64,000 bases of DNA from NCBI GenBank assembly GCA_017164015.1, contig CP071065.1:6214091-6278090 (forward strand), given 5' to 3'. The notes beneath the pieces were generated by a model. The model did no database searches. It was not told the origin of the DNA and saw only the letters and a program-made list of their open reading frames with translations. The DNA comes from Nostoc sp. UHCC 0702. GTDB taxonomy: Bacteria; Cyanobacteriota; Cyanobacteriia; Cyanobacteriales; Nostocaceae. Numbering within the stretch: the first letter of the stretch is position 1; every line of letters starts with the position of its first letter. Position numbers and translations under genes: made by a program. This document shows positions 39,217-47,747 of this stretch, piece by piece.

Positions 39217-41095
39217 GATTTTCAGTGGTAGGAATTTCAGATTTGCTAGTGATAACTGCTAGCAGTAGATTTATTGTTGTTTGCTCGTTGATACTTCCCT
39301 CTACATCTGATGCCAGATGTAAAAATTTGGCTTTGTTCTGCGGATTTTCACTCCAATCTTTGACAACATCTAAAGATCCAACTAAGAAGTCAGATCGACA
39401 AGCATGACGGCGAATTTTGCCACTGGAAGTCTTGGGAAGACTTCCAGTTTTGACTAGCACTGTGGCATAGACGTTGAGTCCATGTTCAGCTGTCACAGCT
39501 TGACGAATGTTTTCTACGACTTCGTGGAGGTTTTGATTACGTAAGTAAGTTCTTTCTACTTCCTGCACAATCACTAAGCGTTCTAAACCGTTGATTTCGA
39601 CTGTAAACGCTGCTCCACTATTGGTTCGTAGTGCTGGATGACATTTTTCCACGGTGAGTTCAATATCCTGTGGATAATGATTTTGTCCGCGAATAATGAT
39701 CACATCTTTGATGCGTCCCGTGATGAACAACTGCTGATCAAGCCAATAACCCAAGTCTCCTGTACGGAGAAATGGGCCTGCTCCTGTGTCTGCTAGGTAG
39801 GCATGGAACATCTTTTGTGTCTCTTCGGGCCGATTCCAATAGCCTTGAGTCACGCTCTCTCCCGCTACCCAGATTTCACCTACTTCTCCTGACGCGCAAG
39901 GTAGGCATGACTCTGGGTTAACGATGATGACTTGTTGCTCAAACCAGCTCTGACCACACCCCACAATCGTTTTGGTGTTTTTAGTTTTCTGCTGTGAGAC
40001 TACGACTTGGTTTTGTTCTAGGGCGGTTGCATCAATATGCCTAACTACTGGCGGTTCCGATTTTAAGCCTCCAGAAACAATCAGGGTAGTTTCTGCCATT
40101 CCATAACAAGGATAGAAGGCTTCTTTACGGAAACCACAAGCGGCAAAGGTGTTAGTAAACTGTTCTAGAGTTTCTGCTCGAATAGGTTCTGCACCGATAA
40201 AAGCGAGTTCCCAACTGCTAAGATCAAGTTGTTCGCGTTGTTGATCGGTAATCTTGCGTACACATAAGTCGTAGGCAAAATTAGGCGCACCACTAGTGGT
40301 AGCTTGATATTGGGAAACTGCCCTTAACCAGTAAAAAGGCTTCTGTAAGAAGTCTGCTGGTGACATCAAGGTGACGGGAAAGCCTCCATAAAGAGGTTGT
40401 AAAATGCCACCAATCAGACCCATATCATGATATGGAGGTAGCCAAATTACGCCTCTACTGTTTGGTGTGTGACCAAAACACCTATGGATGATGCCTGAGT
40501 TATGCCATAGATTACCGTGGGACACCATCACACCTTTAGGTGTACCTGTCGAACCTGATGTGTACTGAAGGAATGCTAGCTCATCACTAATAATTTCTCG
40601 AGGTTGCCATGCTAGTGCTAATTCGTCCGCTAAATCGTCTGTAGTTTGCCAATGTAGTTGGCTAAGTTCAGGATTTTCTGTAAACCGATTTTGGATGTCT
40701 GGATGTAACCACGAGGTGGTGAGAGCTACAGTTGCAGCTGCATCTTTGATGATTGCAAGTAATCTCGAAGAGTTCTGATTTCGCCGCAATGGGTAGGCAG
40801 GAACGGCAACTACACCTGCATACAAACAACCGAAAAACGCTGATATGTAATCTAGACCCGGAGGATACATCAGCAGGGCGCGAGTCCCAACAGCATTCAA
40901 TTGTTGTAATTTTGCAGCGATCGCTTGCGCTTTTATATCTAGCTCTGCGTAGGTGAGGCTGCCAATCTCATCACCTTGCTGTAAAAAGGTGTAAGCTACT
41001 TTACTTGCTTGGTGTTCAGATTGGTAACGTAGAAGTTCTACTAAATTGCCATATCTGCATTCGTTGTCAATTCTGATACCCAAATCAACAACCAT
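39200..41095 (-). CDS. fatty acyl-AMP ligase (FAAL, CylA-like), starter loading
   Basis: 631 residues of the ANL superfamily, FAAL type. Motifs: YTSGSTGTPKGV (P-loop), WLPPYHDMGLIGG (characteristic of FAALs), YGMAETT, RTGDLGY, and the C-terminal catalytic lysine in TSSGKIRRHACR. It activates a fatty acid as acyl-adenylate and loads the adjacent ACP, bypassing CoA. Chain length cannot be read from the sequence. It is the first gene of the operon: its ATG at 41095 has CGGAG about 7 bases upstream, and the next plus-strand gene lies beyond about 900 bp of non-coding DNA and an insertion element, so the main promoter should be in 41096-41400. Confidence 0.93.
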   Translation of the reverse strand: MVVDLGIRIDNECRYGNLVELLRYQSEHQASKVAYTFLQQGDEIGSLTYAELDIKAQAIAAKLQQLNAVGTRALLMYPPGLDYISAFFGCLYAGVVAVPAYPLRRNQNSSRLLAIIKDAAATVALTTSWLHPDIQNRFTENPELSQLHWQTTDDLADELALAWQPREIISDELAFLQYTSGSTGTPKGVMVSHGNLWHNSGIIHRCFGHTPNSRGVIWLPPYHDMGLIGGILQPLYGGFPVTLMSPADFLQKPFYWLRAVSQYQATTSGAPNFAYDLCVRKITDQQREQLDLSSWELAFIGAEPIRAETLEQFTNTFAACGFRKEAFYPCYGMAETTLIVSGGLKSEPPVVRHIDATALEQNQVVVSQQKTKNTKTIVGCGQSWFEQQVIIVNPESCLPCASGEVGEIWVAGESVTQGYWNRPEETQKMFHAYLADTGAGPFLRTGDLGYWLDQQLFITGRIKDVIIIRGQNHYPQDIELTVEKCHPALRTNSGAAFTVEINGLERLVIVQEVERTYLRNQNLHEVVENIRQAVTAEHGLNVYATVLVKTGSLPKTSSGKIRRHACRSDFLVGSLDVVKDWSENPQNKAKFLHLASDVEGSINEQTTINLLLAVITSKSEIPTTENHATPR

Positions 41096-41942
41096 ATATA
41101 GCTCCGTTAAAGATTATTTTTGTTGTTTCGTAGTTGTCTACAACTTGCTCAATTTCAGTTATTAGCTGGACTAAATTAAGTATCAATGACGAAGTTAAAT
41201 ACGTGACATAGGTACTTATAAAACAGATAATAGCCTGATAGTTAATTTTTCTAGCTGCAGCAGAGTATGCGTTGTTTTTGGGAACGATAAAAGCTTTTTA
41301 CTTAATCCTCACTTGATATTTTGAATTTTTTTAATTTTTTTATCCTAATTTTAATTTTTTGTTTTTGAATTTTAATGATTAACTTGGTATTTTCCACTGA
41401 AACTCAAATTTATTTGGTTTAGTTTATACCTTGTTATGTATATTCATTATCATGCCACAAATAAATCTGTCTACAGGAAGTTGCTAACTTCATAAAAAAT
41501 TAACTTTATGATGTGTTTGTGAAATATTTTTTGGTTAAAAATATTTCTATATAAAAAACGCTGAAACTCTTCCTAGCCAAAGTTTTTAGCAGCTAACAGA
41601 AAAATAATTTATGTGATTTTGTATCATAAAATACTTTTTATTTGCTTTAAAGCGCATTGAGATTCTTATTAATATTTTAAAGAATACAGCAGTTTCGCTA
41701 TTCGTGAAATACTGTAGAGACGTTACATGTAACGTCTCTACATGATTTTGGGTTTTACGCTTGTACCTCATCTACCCAAAATATGCTGTATAGAACCCAT
41801 TTGACATCTTTTACGGTATTGAAGTAAAGTGGCGGCAAAAGCCATATCCAGCCAGGGCGGCCGCATCATGTCAATAAGACTAGTCTATTCTCAATAGACA
41901 GAAAAATAATCTCATTAAAGCCTGCTTATTGACAAAGATTTT
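41096..41942. other. long AT-rich leader region upstream of the biosynthetic operon
   Basis: No convincing gene. Short oligo-A/T runs dominate 41270-41700. It must contain the promoter of the minus-strand operon; a TATTAT-like -10 on the minus strand near 41230 is possible, but I cannot assign a -35. It also holds the palindrome at 41713-41742. Confidence 0.6.
41713..41742. repeat. perfect 30-bp palindrome
   Basis: TGTAGAGACGTTACA is followed directly by its exact reverse complement. Palindromes built on TGTAGAGACG occur as dispersed repeats in Nostoc-type genomes, so this is most likely one of those and not an operator. It lies about 620 bp upstream of the operon's first gene. Confidence 0.85.
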
Positions 41943-42046
41943 AGCGATCGCTTTGAGACTTGGAAAATAAATCAAGCCAAAAATGCTGATTTTTCGTTGG
42001 GTCTTAATCTTGGTCGTGATCAAGAGTACTTTAGATGCGTTTGCCC
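41943..42046 (+). pseudogene. coding-like remnant, copy 1 of a repeated segment
   Basis: An open stretch (FSDRFETWKINQAKN...) that aligns base by base, with a few indels, to the reverse complement of 63083-63199. Both begin with AGCGATCGCTTTGAG and end near GATGCGTT(T/C)GCCC. The copy here stays open while the other is broken by stops. Family not recognised; it may be the 3' end of a mobile-element gene. Confidence 0.5.
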
Positions 42047-42073
42047 TGCATATCCAGCAGCCATGCCGTACTC

Positions 42074-43184
42074 TATCCCTCTTCTGTCACTTTCCGGGTA
42101 TTCTGAATAAAAGAATCAAAATAAAAAACTCTCTTCAGGTAAGCAGGGCAATGGATGTAGAATTACAAATCCTAAAACATTTGGCGAGAGACGCTCACCC
42201 AACAGTTGCGATCGTAGATGAATATTGTGCAGAGTATAAAGACTTGTTTAAAGAAGTAAGGAATTATGAGTGCTTCAAATATTTACACATGGGGATAATA
42301 TCAACGATAAAACGAAAATCGTTACCAGAGATAGCAAAGGTAGTAAGCATAAATTCGGCACAGTCACTACACCATTTCTTAGCAAATTCAGATTGGTCAG
42401 TAAATAAATTAAAACAACGAAGATTAAATAAGTTAAAGAAACAATTAGATGGTCGGGCAATTACATTAGTAATAGATGAAACAGGAGATAGGAAAAAAGG
42501 TAAAAATACTGATTATGTAGCTAGACAATATTTAGGAAGCGTAGGAAAAGTAGATAATGGGATAGTTTCAGTCAATGCTTATGGAGTTTGTGCTAATATA
42601 ACTTTTCCATTAATCGTCAAAGTATTTAAACCAAAAGGAACATTAAAGGAGTCAGATAAATATAAAACTAAAATAGAGTTAGCATCAGAGATAATTACAG
42701 AATTAATGGAATTAGGGTTCAATATTGAATTAGTATTGGCTGATAGTTTATATGGTGAAAGTAGCCAATTTATTAGAAAAATTGCTGAATATAGCTTAGG
42801 TTATGTGGTGTCAATTAGAAGTAATCATGGAGTCTGGCTACCAGCAGGACAAAGCGTTAGGGCACCAGCCTTCTTAGGCTTCAATCAATCTTGTCAACTT
42901 GAGACTGAAGCACAAGAAAATAGTAATGTTGATTTTTCTCATCATCCGCAATGGAATTATGAATCCGGATGGAAGAATACTTTAAATAATCTGCGTCTCA
43001 TTATCCAACCACTTCTACTATTTTGGTTAATTTATCCCTGGTTAAGTATTTTCCCTAATTCACAGTTGTTACGGGGATTCAATCATTTAATTGCTGCAAT
43101 GAATCAATTTAAACCCTCTTATGCTTCTGGATGATTTAGCTCCTGAACTACTTGCTTATCTCGGAAAGTGACAGAAGAGGGATA
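42074..43184 (+). mobile_element. IS701-family-like insertion sequence, internally deleted
   Basis: Bounded by 23-bp perfect inverted repeats: TATCCCTCTTCTGTCACTTT plus CCG at 42074-42096, and its reverse complement at 43162-43184. It encloses one transposase gene. I find no matching target duplication next to the repeats (ACTC on the left, TATA on the right), which suggests rearrangement after insertion or a different true boundary. It lies between the biosynthetic operon and the devBC-like genes. Confidence 0.8.
42151..43134 (+). pseudogene. IS701-type DDE transposase with internal deletion
   Basis: The frame is open from 41983, but the family start is MDVELQILKHL at 42151, inside the inverted repeats. 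The first two catalytic aspartates are present (LVIDETGDRKKG; LADSLYGES). After GVWLPAGQSVR the sequence jumps directly to APAFLGFNQS and the usual C-terminal block (LIIQPLLLFWLIYPWL). The region that carries the catalytic Glu in IS701 relatives, roughly 100 residues, is missing, and the join is in frame. About 327 residues remain. It is probably inactive, although its ends could be mobilised in trans. Confidence 0.8.
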
Positions 43185-43556
43185 TATACTGAAATCCTTA
43201 TTTAGAGAAAGTTAGCAACCTGTATATTGCTCACCAACACGGATCTATTACATACCTAGACAAAGTGGTGCATTCATGGTAATTTTCAGTATGTCTAGGG
43301 AACGAAAAAGTGCTAAAAACTAGCAGAATTCATGGCAGCAAAAGTACTATTGCTGAGTAAATTGGCTTTTATATTGTCTTAACTGACAGCTTTAGTTTCT
43401 GTCTCTGTTCAAAATTATTAGACATCTTGCATAAGTACTGTGGTGTTATTGCCCACATAAACAGAAAAACTACGTATACCGTAAGCGGAAATCCTCGTTT
43501 GAGAAGCTTGTTACAGTATGTAATTTTGATGTCTAGTCACTACCTATAGAAAACTA
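43185..43556. other. intergenic region upstream of the devB-like gene
   Basis: No gene found. It should carry the promoter of the devB-devC pair. I could not assign clear -10/-35 elements or regulator boxes. Confidence 0.5.
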
Positions 43557-44852
43557 ATGAACGTAATGAAGTACAAATATAGGTTTGGCCTATTGTTAAC
43601 AGCCCATTTAGTATTAGTTTTATTTCAGTTGAATGCTAACAATACTTTCAACTCTTTGTTTGCTAGTGCTAATACAAAAACACCAATAGCTTCTAAATCA
43701 ACAAATGATGCCAAGACAACAGTGACAGCTCTAGGACGTATTTTACCCAAGGATAAAATTATTAGCCTGTCTGGTTCGTCCGATTTACCCACTGTAGGAG
43801 TGGCTAAGATATTAGTCAAAGAAGGGGATAAAGTCAAGCAAGGACAATTGCTGGCCATTTTAGACAATGTTGACAGATTACGAGCTACTTTACAACAAGC
43901 CCGACAAAAAGTAGCAGTAGCGGAAGCTCGTTTGATGCAGGCTCGTGCGGGACAGGCTAAAAAAGGAGAAATAGCCGCACAAGAGGCGAACATTGATAAC
44001 TTAAATGCTCAGTTTTCTGGAGAAATTTCCACACAAAAAGCTAACATTAGTCGCTTAAAAGCCGAATTACAGCATCAAATAGCTGCTCAAGATGCTGAAA
44101 ATATGCGCTTACAGGCAGAATGGGAACACGCCAAAGCTGAGTGCGATCGCTATGAAGCTTTGTTTAAAGATGGCGCAGTGTCAGCTTCAATTCGTGAGAG
44201 TAAATGTTTAGAAAAACAAACGACCCAAGAACAGTTAAATGTGGGAGATGCTAATAAGAAACGCATCAGAGAAACACTAACACAACAAATTCGCGAAGCT
44301 CAAGCTCTATTAAATAAAACCTTATCAAGTTATCCTAAACAGATTAAAGAAGCCAAAGCTAATCTGCAACAAGTGATTGAAGTGCGTCCTGTGGATGTCC
44401 AAGTAGCAGAAGCTGAACTCAAGCAAGCAAAAGCTGCTGTGATAGAAGCACAAACTAATTTAGATTCTGCTTATGTCAAAGCTCCTACTGATGCCGAAGT
44501 CTTGAATATAAATACCTTTGCTGGAGAAAAAATTAGTTCTCAGGGTATTGTTGACATTGCTCAAACACAGCAGATGTACGTCATTGCAGAGGTTTACGAA
44601 ACTGAAATTGAACAAATTCGTGTAGGACAAACAGCTACTATTACTAGTTCGGCATTCAAAAATAAATTGCAAGGCAAAGTAGAACAAATTAGTGCCAAAG
44701 TTGGCAAGAAAGATGTATTAAATAGTGACCCTACCTTAGAAGTAGATGCTAGAGTAGTTGAAGTCAAAATTCATCTGCGTCCAGAGTCTAGTGTCCAAGC
44801 AGCTAACCTAATTAACTTAGAAGTAGAAGTTGCAATCGATACGAAATCATAA
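43557..44852 (+). CDS. devB: DevB-like membrane fusion protein of an ABC exporter
   Basis: 431 residues. N-terminal membrane anchor (FGLLLTAHLVLVLFQL), first lipoyl half (VAKILVKEGDKVKQGQLLAIL), a long coiled coil with many Ala/Gln/Glu heptads (about 100-300), the second lipoyl half (KAPTDAEVLNINTFAGEKI) and a beta-barrel domain (ADVYETEIEQI-like VYETEIEQIRVGQ). This is the HlyD/DevB architecture: a periplasmic adaptor linking the DevC permease and DevA ATPase to a TolC-type outer-membrane channel. In Anabaena, DevBCA exports heterocyst glycolipids, and paralogues export other lipids. Starting at ATG 43566 is also possible. DevC follows 112 bp downstream. Confidence 0.85.
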   Translation: MNVMKYKYRFGLLLTAHLVLVLFQLNANNTFNSLFASANTKTPIASKSTNDAKTTVTALGRILPKDKIISLSGSSDLPTVGVAKILVKEGDKVKQGQLLAILDNVDRLRATLQQARQKVAVAEARLMQARAGQAKKGEIAAQEANIDNLNAQFSGEISTQKANISRLKAELQHQIAAQDAENMRLQAEWEHAKAECDRYEALFKDGAVSASIRESKCLEKQTTQEQLNVGDANKKRIRETLTQQIREAQALLNKTLSSYPKQIKEAKANLQQVIEVRPVDVQVAEAELKQAKAAVIEAQTNLDSAYVKAPTDAEVLNINTFAGEKISSQGIVDIAQTQQMYVIAEVYETEIEQIRVGQTATITSSAFKNKLQGKVEQISAKVGKKDVLNSDPTLEVDARVVEVKIHLRPESSVQAANLINLEVEVAIDTKS

Positions 44853-44964
44853 GTTAAAAGGTAAGCTATTCATCAGCGATCGCTCACAACCAAAGCATAA
44901 AATATATGTTTCATACACCCATTTTTAAGTTAGATGATTATCTAATAAATTACATAGCCAGGGT

Positions 44965-46179
44965 ATGAAAATTTCTTTATCCCTAATCTCCAATCTCCAG
45001 TCCTTATTTTTCACACAGAATATTTCTCCACTGCTCATTGCCTGGTTACAATTAAGTCATAAAAAATCGCGTTTAATTATAACTACTTTAGGTGTAACTT
45101 TTTCTGTGCTATTGATGTTTATCCAACTCGGATTACGAGATGGGATGTATGAAGATTCAGTGACTATCCACAAAACTTTAGCAGCAGATATAGTTTTACT
45201 TTCTTCTCAAACAGACTCTTTCTGGAAAATTTCTGCTAGACCTCTACCTCGCAGCATTTTATATAACCTGCTCTCCGTACCTGGGGTAGAATCAGTTAGT
45301 CCTTTTTATGCTGGTAGAGGTAACTTTAGAAATCCGAACAATTTTGTTAAAAAAAACATAGTTGTTTGTGCTTTTAAACTTGATAAACCTGTGTTTAACT
45401 TGCCAGAAATTAATCAACAGTTAGGATTATTGCAAAAATCAGATACTTTCTTATTTGATAAACTTTCTCGCTCAGAATATGGACCTATTGCTCAGAAATT
45501 GGCAACTCAGGGAACTCTATTTACCGAGTTATCAAATCATCGGATCAGAGTTGCTGGAACTTTTGCGATCGGTGGTGGGGTATTTTCTGCTGATGGCTTA
45601 CTGATTACGAGCGACTTAAATTATGCTGAAATCTTAAATGAACCACTAGAAAAAGTTCATTTGGGATTAATCAAGTTGCAATCAGGTATCAAACCAGAAA
45701 CAGTGATTCAGAGTATTAATGAGAAACTAACGAGTGACATACAAGCTATCACCTTAGAAAAATTCATGGAGTTGGAAAAAAAGTATTGGGCTAAGGCGAC
45801 ACCAATTGGTTTTATTTTCAATATATTGGCATTTATTAGTTTTATATTTGGGGCTATTATTGTTTATCAAATTATTTTTACGCAAATTTCTGATTATTTA
45901 GATGTATATGCCACTCTCAAAGCGATTGGTTATACCAATATTTATCTCATCAGCACTGTTTTTCAAGAAGCATTTTTGATGTCTGTTTTAGGATATATTC
46001 CCGGTTTTGCTATTTGTCAATATGTTTATAGTTTTATTGAAGGTGCTACTCGGTTGCCAATGTTTATGACTTCTGGCAGAGCCTTGCTAGTATTTTTCTT
46101 AACAATATTTATGTGTTCTGTGGCAGGAATGCTGGCGATGAATAAATTACGCTTTGCTGATCCAGCCGATTTGTTTTAA
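44965..46179 (+). CDS. devC: DevC-like ABC exporter permease
   Basis: 404 residues with the FtsX/MacB-like topology: one N-terminal helix (LIITTLGVTFSVLLMFIQLGL), a large periplasmic domain (about 55-270), then three helices (near PIGFIFNILAFISFIFGAII, STVFQEAFLMSVLGYIPGF and LLVFFLTIFMCSVAGML). LRDGMYEDS after the first helix is typical of cyanobacterial DevC proteins. It pairs with the DevB-like protein upstream. The matching ATPase is not next in line but lies on the opposite strand at 49389-50081. Confidence 0.87.
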   Translation: MKISLSLISNLQSLFFTQNISPLLIAWLQLSHKKSRLIITTLGVTFSVLLMFIQLGLRDGMYEDSVTIHKTLAADIVLLSSQTDSFWKISARPLPRSILYNLLSVPGVESVSPFYAGRGNFRNPNNFVKKNIVVCAFKLDKPVFNLPEINQQLGLLQKSDTFLFDKLSRSEYGPIAQKLATQGTLFTELSNHRIRVAGTFAIGGGVFSADGLLITSDLNYAEILNEPLEKVHLGLIKLQSGIKPETVIQSINEKLTSDIQAITLEKFMELEKKYWAKATPIGFIFNILAFISFIFGAIIVYQIIFTQISDYLDVYATLKAIGYTNIYLISTVFQEAFLMSVLGYIPGFAICQYVYSFIEGATRLPMFMTSGRALLVFFLTIFMCSVAGMLAMNKLRFADPADLF

Positions 46180-46494
46180 TGTATTGAAGAAGGCAGGAGG
46201 CAGTTCGCGAAGCGTTGCCGTGAGACTAGGCAGAAGGTAATTAGGGAAAATACTGAACCAAGGATAAATTAACCTTTCTTTTGATATCAAGACTATATAC
46301 TCCTGACTCTCATTTGTTAGCCTCTTGTGGAGAATTGGTATTAAAATCAGTTTGGGCAAGCCAAAACGCATAGCTAAAAACTTTTAGTCCTCTGCCTTCT
46401 GCCTTGCCCGAAAGGCTCGATTCAGCACCTTTTAAGACCAATTTTAAATTTCTAGTTTAAGAGGATATTTAACAACTCTGTAGTTAGGTCAATT
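46180..46494. other. convergent intergenic region with repeat debris
   Basis: Between the convergent devC and hydrolase genes. It holds GAAGGCAGGAGGCAG-type repeats in inverted form (46187-46202 and 46388-46405) and a 36-base piece of IS701-type transposase sequence. No gene. Confidence 0.6.
46238..46273 (-). pseudogene. short remnant of an IS701-type transposase C terminus
   Basis: Read on the minus strand this encodes LIYPWFSIFPN. It differs at only two of 36 bases from 43025-43060, which encodes LIYPWLSIFPN in the IS701-like element about 3 kb away. It appears to be a fragment of a related element; the rest is gone. Confidence 0.6.
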
Positions 46495-47679
46495 CTAATT
46501 CCAATCAAATTCTCCGTTAGCTTTAACTGTCACAGAACCTTTATCCTTGCCAGATATTTTCTCATTTTGCAACCAATCATAAGATGCTGCATACATAATT
46601 TGACTTTGCCTCTCATAGGGAATAAAGTGTGATGCACATTTGATTGTCATATGTACTTTTTTTGATACTTTTAGAGACCGATAAAATCTCTGTATATGAC
46701 GAGGTGAAGCTAACCAATCATACTCACCACCAATAATTAAAGTAGGAACTGTGAGAGCATTGAGATTTTGTTTTCCTGCACCATCCAAGCTGAATGTTGG
46801 AGAACGCACTACTCCTGAACCCCATTGAGAACCTACAGGATCTGATGCCAACATACTCTTCCAAACAGCATCTAAAGTTTTAGACTCTGCTTGATTTTGA
46901 CATTTTTGCATGGAATTCCACAATGTACGGAAAGTTCTAGGGGTAGTTAGTTTTATTGGAGATTTAGGTGCAAATAATTCGGCTAGATTGCTGGCAGCAG
47001 CTGGGCCTTTTGCACCTTGTATAATCAATTTGTCGATTTTTTCGGGGTAAATTGAGGCATAACCTATGGCTCTTACACCTCCCCATGATGCACCAATTAA
47101 ACTTACTTGTTTCACACCTCGTGAGTTGATGATATGGTTAACTACTGCATCAATGTCATCCCAATCAGATTCAATAGTTGTTAATGTGCGCGAGTGAGTT
47201 GATTTGCACCGCTTCAGTTTTAAAGTGGCTTGAGATGTTCTGTCTAGATTACAGGGGTTGTTCATGGGGTCTGGTCTGGTTGATCCTCCATAACCAGTCA
47301 AATCGATTGCAAAAGTATCAAAGCCACGCTCGGCTAGGTAATTCATCCAACTATAATTTTTGTAGTCTAAGTCAAAGGTGGGAACACCTGAGATGGAATA
47401 ACCATGAATAAACAAGACTACCTTGCCATCTCTATTCCATTGAGAATTATTAGCTATGCTCTTTTTAACTTTCTCGCGCACATGCAGTTTAAAGTTCTTT
47501 CCTTCAAAGCCTGGGACTGTGGTTTTGTGCGAAATATAATGTTCAATAGCCACTACATTGCTAGCCTGCACGATTTGTACTGCTGGTGCAATTACAGAAG
47601 ATGTAGTTTTGCCGGAACTCATGAAGATAGCGATCGCTAAAATTACAGATATACCAGCGTACCAAGTAATTTTTTTCAT
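46495..47679 (-). CDS. exported alpha/beta-hydrolase
   Basis: 394 residues with an N-terminal signal or anchor (WYAGISVILAIAIFMSSG). Alpha/beta-hydrolase landmarks: oxyanion segment VLFIHGYSISG, nucleophile elbow GASWGG, the acid in IGGEYDWLAS and the histidine in KCASHFIPYE. A cap-like insert with several cysteines (NPCNLDRTSQ, KLKRCKST) suits an extracytoplasmic protein. It follows the M28-like gene by 68 bp and may be co-transcribed with it and devA. It could be an esterase or lipase acting on the exporter's cargo; substrate unknown. Confidence 0.8.
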   Translation of the reverse strand: MKKITWYAGISVILAIAIFMSSGKTTSSVIAPAVQIVQASNVVAIEHYISHKTTVPGFEGKNFKLHVREKVKKSIANNSQWNRDGKVVLFIHGYSISGVPTFDLDYKNYSWMNYLAERGFDTFAIDLTGYGGSTRPDPMNNPCNLDRTSQATLKLKRCKSTHSRTLTTIESDWDDIDAVVNHIINSRGVKQVSLIGASWGGVRAIGYASIYPEKIDKLIIQGAKGPAAASNLAELFAPKSPIKLTTPRTFRTLWNSMQKCQNQAESKTLDAVWKSMLASDPVGSQWGSGVVRSPTFSLDGAGKQNLNALTVPTLIIGGEYDWLASPRHIQRFYRSLKVSKKVHMTIKCASHFIPYERQSQIMYAASYDWLQNEKISGKDKGSVTVKANGEFDWN

Positions 47680-47747
47680 AAAACCTCACAAGTATGACTG
47701 TACAAACGCTGTTAAGGATGCGATCGCCACTAAGTGCTGATATTCTA

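Noticed and set aside
1..41095. Heterocyst glycolipid (hgl) locus
   Set aside because: Hgl clusters lack the FAAL-ACP-CylC start, the NRPS C domain and this chain of five single-module PKSs ending in a PCP-TE; only the nearby dev genes are reminiscent.
1..41095. Cylindrocyclophane/carbamidocyclophane pathway
   Set aside because: Only the first three genes agree in order; no type III PKS or CylK-like gene is in the window, and the line ends in an NRPS/TE module.
41983..42150. Upstream extension of the transposase frame
   Set aside because: The family start MDVELQ at 42151 lies inside the IS ends; the upstream codons belong to flanking remnant DNA.
42070..43190. Target-site duplication around the IS701-like element
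   Set aside because: The bases next to the inverted repeats (ACTC and TATA) do not match at any reasonable length.
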